A DNA stretch of 64,000 nucleotides from Oscillospiraceae bacterium (GTDB lineage Bacteria; Bacillota_A; Clostridia; Oscillospirales; Oscillospiraceae), in NCBI GenBank assembly GCA_017398105.1, contig JAFQHF010000176.1, positions 1 through 64,000 on the forward strand, read 5' to 3'. The position numbers and the translations under genes are program-made. Of this stretch, positions 1 to 7,603 are shown one piece after another (within the stretch, counting starts at the first letter, position 1; each line of letters begins with the position of its first letter). The notes beneath the pieces are model-generated. The model was not told the DNA's origin and searched no databases. It saw nothing but the letters and a program-made list of their open reading frames with translations.

Positions 1-283
1 TACTGGCTTCACAGATACTCCAAAACGCATCATCGCTGATTTTTTCGATGTCAGCACATCGCTCCTCCGTGATTTGCATTGGAGCATAATAGCCGCTCAT
101 ACCAGCGAAGGACACAACATCAAATCCGCCCTCTGCTTCCGCTTTCAGCGGAATACCAACACACATCCATTTGAATTCAAAGGGTTTCATCAGCTCATTG
201 CGATAGAGATTCTCCTTTTCAATTTGCGATGCATCGATCATTTTACGATAGATGGCATCGGATCTAATGGCCGTTACTTTCAT
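1..283 (-). CDS. Partial gene, N-terminal about 94 residues; possible DUF2268 (YjaZ-like) Zn-dependent protease
   Basis: An open frame runs leftwards from an ATG at 283-281 to the window edge, so the 3' part is missing. A GGAGG ribosome binding site lies just upstream (about 288-294, minus strand). The product starts MKVTAIRSDAIYRKMIDAS and contains FEFKWMCVGIPLKAE near residues 36-50. This beginning resembles what I remember of DUF2268 proteins, predicted zinc proteases. The expected HExxH motif would lie outside the window, so the family call is tentative. No signal peptide or membrane segment is visible in this part. A promoter with a 19-bp spacer lies upstream, suggesting control by a MerR-family regulator. 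Confidence 0.5.
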   Translation of the reverse strand, partial: MKVTAIRSDAIYRKMIDASQIEKENLYRNELMKPFEFKWMCVGIPLKAEAEGGFDVVSFAGMSGYYAPMQITEERCADIEKISDDAFWSICEAS

Positions 284-326
284 ATCTTTACCTCCAGATT
301 ATTTAGTTACATCTAAGTACAAACAT

Positions 327-357
327 ACTATAAATTATTACGCCACGTGAGAGTCAA
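327..357 (-). promoter_or_regulatory. Minus-strand promoter with MerR-type 19-bp spacer
   Basis: Read on the minus strand, TTGACT (357-352) and TATAGT (332-327) are separated by 19 bp. The spacer begins CTCACGTGGCGTAAT, a partly symmetric sequence. Over-long 19-bp spacers with a dyad inside are typical of promoters activated by MerR-family drug or stress regulators. It would drive the partial gene at 1-283. No MerR gene is in the window. Confidence 0.5.
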
Positions 358-386
358 GTGGGTTGGAAAGTTTTTTATTACTTTAT

Positions 387-432
387 ATGACAGTCCGGTG
401 GACTGTCATTCAAATCCGGCTCAACGGATTTG
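387..432. repeat. Two adjacent perfect hairpins
   Basis: ATGACAGTCC (387-396) pairs with GGACTGTCAT (400-409) across a 3-nt loop. CAAATCCG (411-418) pairs with CGGATTTG (425-432) across a 6-nt loop. They lie between divergent genes and have no strong T tract, so they look more like part of an intergenic repeat than a terminator. No gene was found in 284-630. Confidence 0.55.
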
Positions 433-506
433 CGTCTATAATGTAATCGAGTCTAACAGGGGGATGGGACATCCTGGTGATATCTAAAATGTACACTAAT
501 GACAGA

Positions 507-539
507 GACTGATGTGCTATTGCACATCAGTCTTTTTTT
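507..539 (+). terminator. Strong rho-independent terminator
   Basis: GACTGATGTGC (507-517) and GCACATCAGTC (522-532) form a perfect 11-bp stem with a TATT loop, followed by seven Ts. It is oriented for plus-strand transcription, yet no plus-strand gene lies upstream in the window. It may end a short RNA starting near a TATAAT at 437-442, or insulate the next operon. Confidence 0.8.
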
Positions 540-565
540 GCTTGAGAGGCATCATGTTACTGTGC

Positions 566-594
566 TTGACTTCTGAATCTATCCAAATTATAAT
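566..594 (+). promoter_or_regulatory. Promoter of the acyltransferase operon
   Basis: TTGACT (566-571) and TATAAT (589-594) are separated by 17 bp, close to the housekeeping sigma consensus. It lies just downstream of a terminator and about 37 bp upstream of the first acyltransferase start. Confidence 0.75.
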
Positions 595-630
595 GTAATA
601 ACGATGGTTTTTGTAAAAGAAGGTGATCTT

Positions 631-1689
631 ATGGATGAAATGAAGCGGTTTTACATCAATTCTGTCAAAGGTGCGGCAATTTTTCTGATGCTGTGGGGAC
701 ATTGCATGGAGTACTGTTCCAACGGGCGGTTTATTCCCTTTGCGTATCCGCTGTTTCTGGGAATTTACTCCTTCCATATGCCTCTTTTTATGCTGGTAAG
801 CGGCTACCTGTTCTTTTTTTCCTACCGAAAGCGGGATCTGAAGCAGCTCCTGATTTCCAGAACGCAGGGTATGCTGCAGCCCATTCTGATCGGCGGTGTG
901 TTCTATCAGTTTCTGATGACGGTACTGTATAAGTGTTTAGATCAGGAAGTTTCCTTTTTGGGCGGCAGCCTGATGCCGGAGCTGTTTATTTTCTGGTTTC
1001 TTTGGTGCAATCTGGCCTGCAGTATTTCCGTTTCTGTTTCCTGCAAGGTAACGCAGAATGCATTTTTGCGAATTGGTTTGCTGGCACTTGGGTGCGGCTT
1101 TATGATGCTGTTTCCCAGTGGGAATCTGTTCCTGTCCATGTATCCCTTCTTTTTAATAGGCTTCTTTTTTGGAATGTTTCGGGAAAGGCTGCCTGCCTGG
1201 TTTGCAGGGCTGCGTTATGTTTCACTGGTGCTCTTTCCGGTGCTGGTGTCCTTCTATGAGACCAATGATTCCTTTTATCTGACACCGGTGTACGACCGGT
1301 ACATTGGCATTACCGCCAGCATTCAGGTGAACGCATATCGCCTGGCCACCGGGCTTGCGGGCAGTTTGTTCGTGATGACGCTTCTTTGGGAGGCGGTTCG
1401 TCTGGTATGGGGAAAACAGCAGTTTCGTTTGCTGCTGAAGCCGCTTGCGAAAATGGGAGAAAACTCCCTTCAGATCTACTGCATTTCTACAGCTGTGATC
1501 TCAGGTTACCTGCCGGTGCTGTATCCGATGATTGATGCTGCAATTGGTTATGATCCTTTTGCCGGACGTATGTGGCTGTATGATTTTGTGTTTACACCGT
1601 TGCTGGCGCTGGGGTATGCGGCTGTAATTGGTATTATGATTTGGTGTCTGAAGAAATTGAAGGTACATAGCTTGATTTTTGGAAGATAA
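631..1689 (+). CDS. Acyltransferase 3 family membrane protein (paralogue 1)
   Basis: This 352-residue multi-pass membrane protein belongs to the acyltransferase 3 (OafA/WecH-like) family, which transfers acyl groups, usually acetyl, to surface sugars. The family signature is visible: His24 in LMLWGHC and His49 in SFHMPLFMLVSGY, followed by hydrophobic segments to the C-terminus. I chose ATG 631 because AAGGTG lies 5 nt upstream; an in-frame ATG at 604 lacks such a site. It is the first of three tandem acyltransferases and is clearly paralogous to the next gene, with H24 and H49 in identical register and both C-termini ending in FGR. The substrate cannot be told; a cell-surface glycan is likely. 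Confidence 0.8.
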   Translation: MDEMKRFYINSVKGAAIFLMLWGHCMEYCSNGRFIPFAYPLFLGIYSFHMPLFMLVSGYLFFFSYRKRDLKQLLISRTQGMLQPILIGGVFYQFLMTVLYKCLDQEVSFLGGSLMPELFIFWFLWCNLACSISVSVSCKVTQNAFLRIGLLALGCGFMMLFPSGNLFLSMYPFFLIGFFFGMFRERLPAWFAGLRYVSLVLFPVLVSFYETNDSFYLTPVYDRYIGITASIQVNAYRLATGLAGSLFVMTLLWEAVRLVWGKQQFRLLLKPLAKMGENSLQIYCISTAVISGYLPVLYPMIDAAIGYDPFAGRMWLYDFVFTPLLALGYAAVIGIMIWCLKKLKVHSLIFGR

Positions 1690-1707
1690 CTGACAATTAG
1701 ATGACTT

Positions 1708-2769
1708 ATGGATAACAGAGAAAGAAAATATTGGAATATTGTCAAAGGCTTTGCTGTATTTCTGATGCTGTGGGGCCATTGTATTCAGTTTTGTTCAATG
1801 GGATCTATTTCCTGCTTTGAAGATTCGGTTTTCCGGATGATCTATAGCTTTCACATGCCGCTTTTTATGCTGGTCAGCGGTTATTTGTTTTTTGGCTCCT
1901 GCCAGCGGCATGAAATGAAGGAACTGCTGGTGCGCAGGACGCAGGGAATGCTCCAGCCTATTGTATTTTTTACGGTATTTACCAATCTGATGATGCTGCT
2001 GCCGGACTATATTTTATCGGACAGATTGGATGTTTTATTTGGGGCGCTTTTTGAAGGGATTTCCTATTCCTTCTGGTTTTTATGGGCGGTTCTTCTGGCG
2101 AGCTTGGTAGTTGGTTTTTCGGTTAAGGTTACTGAAAATTCAGTTCTGCAGATTCTGCTGATGGTGTTCGGGATATTTTTTATTTTGCTGTTTCCGCAGT
2201 GGAATGAAAGCCTGTTTATGTATCCTTTTTTTGTGGGCGGTTTTTTCCTTGCGCGGTATAGAGGTAAAATGCAGAACTTGATTTATGCTTTGGGCTGGCT
2301 GTCGGTTATTATATTTCCGCTGATGCTTCCGTTTTATGACACAAAGCATTTTATTTATCTTACACCGGTTTATGCGCCGGCTTTGGAGCTGGGCGAAAGT
2401 CTGAAATTGAACTTGTTTCGCTGGGGAATCGGGTTTGCAGGCAGTGCTTTTCTGATGCAGGCAGTGGTTCTGCTTATCCGGTTTTCAGAACGGATGAGGT
2501 TCCCGGAGCGGCTGCTGGACGCGATTGCAGTCGTGGGTACGCATTCTCTGCAGATCTACTGTCTGGCAGATGTATTCCTTTCCGGATATTTGCCTCATAT
2601 TTACAGAAAGCTTATGGAACCCTTTGGCGGAAATATATTTGCCGAGAATATGCTGGTATACAAATTTGTGTTTACACCGCTGCTGGCGCTGGTGTATGCG
2701 GTCGGTTTGTACTATGTAACGCTTCTTCTGCGGAAGGTAAAGCTCCACGGGCTGTTGTTTGGGAGATAA
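1708..2769 (+). CDS. Acyltransferase 3 family membrane protein (paralogue 2)
   Basis: A 353-residue polytopic membrane protein of the acyltransferase 3 family. It shares long identical stretches with the gene before it, including FLMLWGHC around His24, SFHMPLFMLVSGYLFF around His49 and RTQGMLQPI near residue 80, which indicates tandem duplication. It starts 18 bp after its neighbour, and its stop overlaps the ribosome binding site of the third gene, so the three are probably co-transcribed. Base use looks AT-richer than in the housekeeping genes downstream. The likely role is O-acylation of a surface sugar; donor and acceptor are unknown. Confidence 0.8.
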   Translation: MDNRERKYWNIVKGFAVFLMLWGHCIQFCSMGSISCFEDSVFRMIYSFHMPLFMLVSGYLFFGSCQRHEMKELLVRRTQGMLQPIVFFTVFTNLMMLLPDYILSDRLDVLFGALFEGISYSFWFLWAVLLASLVVGFSVKVTENSVLQILLMVFGIFFILLFPQWNESLFMYPFFVGGFFLARYRGKMQNLIYALGWLSVIIFPLMLPFYDTKHFIYLTPVYAPALELGESLKLNLFRWGIGFAGSAFLMQAVVLLIRFSERMRFPERLLDAIAVVGTHSLQIYCLADVFLSGYLPHIYRKLMEPFGGNIFAENMLVYKFVFTPLLALVYAVGLYYVTLLLRKVKLHGLLFGR

Positions 2770-2770
2770 A

Positions 2771-3832
2771 ATGATGAAGAAAATATTGCAGCTTTTTTCA
2801 GTCAAAAAATCCGGTAATGAAAACCGTATTGAACAGTTGGATTATATCCGAGGGCTGGCAATTATACTTGTGCTGCTGCATCATTCCATGATGCCTGGCG
2901 GAGATTGGATACTGGCGTTTCACATGCCGCTGCTGTTCCTGTTGTCAGGATACACCGAATCCCTGCGGAATCGGACACGCACGTTTTTGCCTTATTTCAA
3001 AAACCGATTGCTTCGGTTGGTAGTTCCCTATTTTTTGTTTGAATTTGTTAATCTTGCTGCCTGGTATGTGTCTCTGACGTGGAATGGCGGGCATCTGGAA
3101 CTCAAAGATGCAGTGTATGCCATAGCTGCCTGTTTGAATACGGATGCCTATACAGGCTTTTACGGGAGACTTTGGTTCCTTCCGTGTATGTTTGTAAGTG
3201 ATCTTTGGTTCTTTGCCATTCGGCGTATTTGCGGAAAGCGAAAAACTGCACTTTGGTTTAGTGCAGCAGGAATGCTGGTGCTTTCCTGGTGCACCTGTCA
3301 GCTGATGCCGTTCCGGCTTCCGTTTGCAATGGATACGGCGTTCCTGGCAACGGCATTTCTGATTATGGGATATGTTTCGGAGAATGAGATCAACAGGCTC
3401 CTGCAGGAAAAAAAGCCTCTGACAGACGGATTGACTGCCGTTTTGTCGCTGCTGGTTCTGTGGTTCAGTGTGAAATACGGCAGAGGATATTGCCTGATGT
3501 TCATGAATAATTATGGCCCGTTTGGATGGACTATATTGGCAGCAGTCAGCGGAAGTGTTCTGTTTTTTGTAATGGCAAAATGGATGTATGCCTTGAACTG
3601 CCGGGTACAGTTTGGCAGGAATTTGGTACTGTGGTATGGGTATCACTCGCTGGCAGTTTTTCCGGTGCATCTTTCCATAAAAATCGCTTTTTTGCGGATG
3701 GTCAGAGGCCCCTTCCGAACATGGCAGCTGCTGATGCTGGTGATGTTGTTGCTGAGCGTTCCTGTTGTGAATGCGATAGAACGGTATCTTCCGTTTATGC
3801 TGGGAAATTTCCGCAGAAACCCGGATGTGTAA
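2771..3832 (+). CDS. Acyltransferase 3 family membrane protein, third of a tandem set
   Basis: This 353-residue membrane protein contains YIRGLAIILVLLHHS (His37-His38) and AFHMPLLFLLSGY (His51), the hallmarks of acyltransferase 3 proteins, with several hydrophobic helices following. It is more distant from the two preceding genes than they are from each other. The start at 2771 uses GGGAG at 2761-2765; an upstream in-frame ATG at 2759 would overlap the previous gene. An inverted repeat covers its stop codon and may end the operon. It could modify the same glycan as its neighbours at another position (inference). Confidence 0.8.
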   Translation: MMKKILQLFSVKKSGNENRIEQLDYIRGLAIILVLLHHSMMPGGDWILAFHMPLLFLLSGYTESLRNRTRTFLPYFKNRLLRLVVPYFLFEFVNLAAWYVSLTWNGGHLELKDAVYAIAACLNTDAYTGFYGRLWFLPCMFVSDLWFFAIRRICGKRKTALWFSAAGMLVLSWCTCQLMPFRLPFAMDTAFLATAFLIMGYVSENEINRLLQEKKPLTDGLTAVLSLLVLWFSVKYGRGYCLMFMNNYGPFGWTILAAVSGSVLFFVMAKWMYALNCRVQFGRNLVLWYGYHSLAVFPVHLSIKIAFLRMVRGPFRTWQLLMLVMLLLSVPVVNAIERYLPFMLGNFRRNPDV

Positions 3833-3853
3833 AAGCATCCGGGTACTTTGTTT
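3820..3853 (+). terminator. Hairpin overlapping the stop codon, probable operon terminator
   Basis: CCCGGATG (3820-3827) pairs with CATCCGGG (3836-3843) around an 8-nt loop that contains the stop codon of the third acyltransferase. TACTTTGTTT follows, a moderately U-rich tail. Confidence 0.6.
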
Positions 3854-3859
3854 CCATGC

Positions 3860-3888
3860 TTGCATTACAGTGGGAAATGTGGTACTAT
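3860..3888 (+). promoter_or_regulatory. Probable promoter of the phosphoglycosyltransferase gene
   Basis: TTGCAT (3860-3865) and TACTAT (3883-3888) are spaced by 17 bp, directly after the preceding terminator-like hairpin and before the sugar transferase gene. Confidence 0.5.
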
Positions 3889-3948
3889 TTATTAAATATG
3901 TCCTGAGGCAGGATGTGTTTTTGGATACAGAAAAGGATGTGCGGTAGA

Positions 3949-5343
3949 ATGAAAAAATTAAGTCGCGGCGCATATGAAGATACAAAGGGCTTCCTCCGGG
4001 TGGCAGAAACCTGGCTGGAGGTCCTGATCCTGACGGTGATATATTATGTCGTCTGGAAGGAAGGCTATGACTTTGCGTATTTTGAATATAAGGGCAAGTA
4101 TGTGCTGATGGGCGTGTATGCGGTGCTGCTGTATGCCTTTTTCCAGAATTCTGACTGCACCATGTTCGGACAGCTGCACAGGATGGATCTGATCATCGGA
4201 CAGATCATTTCTCTGCTGATCGCCAATTTTATTACCTATTTCCAGCTGTGTCTGATTGGAAATGCCATGCTGTCTGCAGGCCCCATGCTGCTTCTGACGG
4301 CCATTGAGGTCGTGGTTGCCGTGGTTCTGATCTTCCTGTACACCGGGCTGTATCACAAGCTCTATGCACCCCATGATATGCTGCTGATTTACGGCCACAA
4401 GCGGGGTGTGGGCCTGAAGATCAAGATGGACTCCCGGAAGGATAAGTACAACATCCGCAAGCTGATTTCCGTGGAAGAAGGGTTTGATGCCATCATCCAG
4501 GAGATTCCCAAGCATGATGCGGTGATCCTGAATGATGTGCCTGCCCAGATGCGCAATGACATCCTGAAGTTCTGCTACCGCTACCGCATCCGTACCTATG
4601 TAGCCCCGAAGCTGACGGATATCATGATCCGCGGGGCAAGGGATATTACTCTGTTTGATACCCCCTTGCTGCTGGTGAAGGGCACCGGCCTGACACCTGC
4701 ACAGCGGGTAGTGAAGCGGGCTATGGATATTGTGCTCTGCTCTGTGGCTATGGTTGTGGCAGCGCCTGTGATGGCTGTGGTGGCCGTTGCCATTAAGCTG
4801 GAGGATGGCGGCCCGGTATTCTTTAAGCAGAAGCGCATGACCCGGGGCGGCCGGGAATTTGAGATCCTGAAGTTCCGCAGCATGATCGTGGATGCGGAAA
4901 AATATGCCGGTGCAGTGCTGGCAACGGAGGATGATCCCCGGATTACAAAGGTAGGTAAGATCATCCGGGCTACCCGACTGGACGAGATTCCTCAGATCCT
5001 GAATATCCTGAAGGGCGATATGAGCATCGTCGGCCCCCGTCCCGAGCGGAAGGTGCTGGCAGATGAGATCTGCAAGGATATCCCGGAATTTGCCTACCGG
5101 CTTAAGGTACGCGGCGGCCTGACGGGCTATGCCCAGATCTATGGTAAGTACAACACCAGCGCCTATGACAAGCTGCGGCTGGATCTGATGTATATTGAAA
5201 ACTATTCCCTGCTGCAGGATATCAAACTGATCATCCTGACGCTTCGGATCATCTTCAGCAAGGACAGTACCGAGGGAATCGACAAGGCTCAGGAAAATCA
5301 GAAAATGGCAGAGGATCTGCTGAAGGAACTGGATAAGGAATAA
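3949..5343 (+). CDS. Exopolysaccharide polyprenyl glycosylphosphotransferase (large, WcaJ/CpsE type)
   Basis: A 464-residue membrane enzyme that would move a sugar-1-phosphate from a nucleotide sugar to undecaprenyl phosphate, the first committed step of a glycan repeat. The N-terminal third carries about four hydrophobic segments, then a CoA-binding-like middle part. The C-terminal bacterial sugar transferase domain starts near residue 248 (KRAMDIVLCSVAM). It contains KFRSM (308-312), LDEIPQILN (Asp345, Glu346), VGPRPE and a GLTGYAQI motif. An in-frame ATG exists at 3913, but MKKLSRGAYEDTKG fits the family start better, so the exact start is uncertain. It stands alone, about 17 kb from the main polysaccharide locus, and may start a different polymer. 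Confidence 0.85.
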   Translation: MKKLSRGAYEDTKGFLRVAETWLEVLILTVIYYVVWKEGYDFAYFEYKGKYVLMGVYAVLLYAFFQNSDCTMFGQLHRMDLIIGQIISLLIANFITYFQLCLIGNAMLSAGPMLLLTAIEVVVAVVLIFLYTGLYHKLYAPHDMLLIYGHKRGVGLKIKMDSRKDKYNIRKLISVEEGFDAIIQEIPKHDAVILNDVPAQMRNDILKFCYRYRIRTYVAPKLTDIMIRGARDITLFDTPLLLVKGTGLTPAQRVVKRAMDIVLCSVAMVVAAPVMAVVAVAIKLEDGGPVFFKQKRMTRGGREFEILKFRSMIVDAEKYAGAVLATEDDPRITKVGKIIRATRLDEIPQILNILKGDMSIVGPRPERKVLADEICKDIPEFAYRLKVRGGLTGYAQIYGKYNTSAYDKLRLDLMYIENYSLLQDIKLIILTLRIIFSKDSTEGIDKAQENQKMAEDLLKELDKE

Positions 5344-5349
5344 ACTCAC

Positions 5350-5738
5350 AGGAGGGCGAAAGCCCTCCTTAGCGTGTCGAAAATCCCCTTCGGGGCTTTC
5401 CGCCAGCTTTTTGCAGTCTGCTGCGCGCACTTCGTCGATGCATCAGATACACTGTTGCATTTTCTTCAAGCAGAAAATTCCACCTGTATCTGCGCATCTC
5501 CTCTCCCCATCAAGCACAATTTGCTTGATGGGGGCCCCGTAGCCTTTGGCACACAACTCTCACACTAGCAGCCTGAGAAGTGTTTTCGCCCACGTACAGA
5601 AGGTGAATTGCCCTGAAAGGGCAAGAGAAGCCACCCTGGGGTGCGCCGCGGTCGAAAATAATTTGGACTTTATTTTCTGCTTGCGCAGAAAACTCTGCGA
5701 GGCTTTTTCAGCAATTTGAGGAGGGCGAAAGCCCTCCT
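5350..5738. repeat. Hairpin-rich intergenic repeat bounded by identical hairpins
   Basis: No gene is supported in 5344-5835. The hairpin AGGAGGGC-GAAA-GCCCTCCT occurs at 5350-5369 and again at 5719-5738. Between them lie further stems: CCCCATCAAGCA (5505-5516) with TGCTTGATGGGG (5522-5533), TTGCCCT (5608-5614) with AGGGCAA (5618-5624), and TTTTCTGC (5673-5680) with GCAGAAAA (5685-5692). Positions 5378-5429 match 30835-30886 in reverse complement at 48 of 52 bases. This looks like a non-autonomous mobile or REP-like intergenic element. The first hairpin may also end transcription of the upstream gene. Confidence 0.65.
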
Positions 5739-5835
5739 TAAATTATGTCTAAATTGTATACTTTTTGTAAGGATACGGTTTTAATCTGGATTTTTATATC
5801 GATATCCTTTATAATAAAAGAAAGGAGTGAATGCC

Positions 5836-7374
5836 ATGAGAAAGCCTGAGCATAAACCCAGCGGAAACAGCATTATGCGTGTCGCGTTTGTGGCAGTATC
5901 CCTGCTTGCGCAGGTAAGCTGGATTCTGGTGCGGGTGCAGTGGCTTAACGATTATTCGCAGTATATTTCTGCCATTACCGGTATTCTTACCATTGTTGTG
6001 GTGCTGAAACTCAACAGCAACCCTGCCAACCATGCCATGAAAATGCCCTGGATCATGCTGATCATGGCCTTCCCCGTAATGGGTCTGAGCCTGTATCTGC
6101 TGGTGGAAATTCTGGATGACCCCGGCGTGGGTAAGCGGCTGCGTCAGGTTCGGGATCAGATGGCGCTGCAGACCCCAAAAACCGCAGAGCAGGCCTTTTC
6201 CCATCTGTCGGCCCAGGATCTTCCTGCTGCGAATCAGAGCCGGTATCTTTGGAAGCATGCCGGATATCCGGTTTATGAAAATACCTGCGTCCGTTATTTC
6301 GGTGAGGCAAAGGATGCCTTTCAGGATATGAAGGCGGAACTGGAACGGGCTCAGCGCTTTATTTTTCTGGAATACTTCATTGTGGAGGATGAATCCTCCT
6401 TCCGGGAGCTGGAGGAAATTCTGGTTCGCAAGGTTCAGCAGGGGGTGGAGGTGCGGCTGATGTACGATGACATCGGCAGTGTAGGCAAGGTGAACATGCT
6501 GTTTGCCAAGCGGCTGAATGAAAGAGGCATCCGCTGTGTTCCCTTCAATCCCGCACTTCCGTTTTTGAACTTATTTCTGAATCACCGGGATCATCGCAAA
6601 ATTACGGTGATCGACGGAAAGGTGGGCTTCACCGGCGGCTATAATCTGGCGGATGAATATTTTGACCGGGCCCATCCCTACGGACGGTGGAAGGATACGG
6701 GACTGAAACTGGAGGGTGAGGCTGTGCGGAGCCTGACAGCAACATTTCTGGAGCTGTGGTGCGTCCAGACACGGGAGAAGGGGTCCTGCGCCGACTATCT
6801 GGATACGGTTCACAGTGTACCGGCCAGAGGCTATGTACAGCCCTATGCGGACAATCCGCTGGCCCAGGAGCGTATTGCAGAGAATGTTTATTTGAACCTG
6901 ATCAGCCAGGCCAATAAAACCCTGTATTTTATGACACCCTATCTGATCATCACGGATGAAGTGAGCCGTGCCCTTGGGCTTGCGGCCAAGCGGGGCGTGG
7001 ATGTGCGCATCATTACGCCGGGAATCCCGGATAAGAAAACGGTCTTTGCAGTGACCCGTTCCTACTATGCCGGACTGATCCGGCAGGGGGTTCGGATCTT
7101 TGAATATACCCCCGGCTTCTGTCATGCCAAGCAGTGCATCTGCGATGGAAAGATCGCTTCCATCGGTACATCCAATCTGGATTACCGGAGCCTTTACCAT
7201 CATTTTGAAAACAATGTGCTTTTGATGGGCAGCGATGCGCTGGCGGAGATGGGGAAGGATTTTGAAGAAATGTTTCCTCAATGCCGGGAGGTTACGCAAG
7301 AGGAGCTGGCAGGACGGAGCCGGATCATGCGGATGTGGCAGTATTTTCTCAGGCTGTTTGCTCCGCTGATGTAA
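5836..7374 (+). CDS. cls: Cardiolipin synthase (phospholipase D superfamily)
   Basis: A 512-residue membrane enzyme that condenses two phosphatidylglycerol molecules into cardiolipin and glycerol. The N-terminus has two to three hydrophobic segments (about residues 10-85). Two HKD motifs follow: His253-x-Lys255-x4-Asp260 in DHRKITVID, and His430-x-Lys432-x4-Asp437 in HAKQCICD, each near the expected glycine/asparagine residues (GGYN, GTSNLD). Length matches bacterial ClsA-type enzymes. ATG 5836 is preferred over an in-frame GTG at 5827 because AAAGGAG (5821-5827) then sits 8 nt away. A TATAAT lies at 5810-5815, but no good -35 box is visible. Its TAA stop is the first three bases of an inverted-repeat element. 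Confidence 0.9.
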   Translation: MRKPEHKPSGNSIMRVAFVAVSLLAQVSWILVRVQWLNDYSQYISAITGILTIVVVLKLNSNPANHAMKMPWIMLIMAFPVMGLSLYLLVEILDDPGVGKRLRQVRDQMALQTPKTAEQAFSHLSAQDLPAANQSRYLWKHAGYPVYENTCVRYFGEAKDAFQDMKAELERAQRFIFLEYFIVEDESSFRELEEILVRKVQQGVEVRLMYDDIGSVGKVNMLFAKRLNERGIRCVPFNPALPFLNLFLNHRDHRKITVIDGKVGFTGGYNLADEYFDRAHPYGRWKDTGLKLEGEAVRSLTATFLELWCVQTREKGSCADYLDTVHSVPARGYVQPYADNPLAQERIAENVYLNLISQANKTLYFMTPYLIITDEVSRALGLAAKRGVDVRIITPGIPDKKTVFAVTRSYYAGLIRQGVRIFEYTPGFCHAKQCICDGKIASIGTSNLDYRSLYHHFENNVLLMGSDALAEMGKDFEEMFPQCREVTQEELAGRSRIMRMWQYFLRLFAPLM

Positions 7375-7545
7375 TACTCATTTTTCATAAAACTGCCTCG
7401 TTTTATGAAAATGACACCGCCTGACGGCGTTGTCGATTCTATATTTTTCGAGAAAGAAAAGTATAGAATCCCGTCTCATAGAGTTTTTGACGCGCCGTTG
7501 GCGCTATAAAATAGCCATTAGGCTATTTTAACAAAAACGAGTATA
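7372..7545. repeat. MITE-like element, copy 1
   Basis: The ends form imperfect terminal inverted repeats: ATACTCATTTTTCATAAAAC on the left (7374 on) and ATACTCGTTTTTGTTAAAAT read from the right (7545 back). Inside are three stems: TTTCATAAAAC with GTTTTATGAAA, GATTCTATA with TATAGAATC (7436-7470 region), and AAAATAGCC with GGCTATTTT (about 7508-7529). There is no coding potential. Related copies are at 11670-11712 and 21799-21966. The left end TAA is the stop codon of the cardiolipin synthase gene. Confidence 0.65.
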
Positions 7546-7556
7546 AAGAACAGAAA

Positions 7557-7594
7557 AACGGGCGAAGGCAGGGAAGGTCCTGCTTTCGCCCGTT
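7557..7594 (-). terminator. Terminator of the minus-strand acyltransferase
   Basis: AACGGGCGAAGGCAGG (7557-7572) pairs with CCTGCTTTCGCCCGTT (7579-7594), one G-T wobble, around a 6-nt loop. On the minus strand it is followed by TTTTTCTG, and it lies 9 bp after the acyltransferase stop. Confidence 0.85.
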
Positions 7595-7603
7595 GGTCAT
7601 TTA

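Noticed and set aside
5374..5568. Small plus-strand frame of 64 codons
   Set aside because: It lies within the hairpin-rich repeat, lacks a ribosome binding site and overlaps the 52-bp repeat copy.
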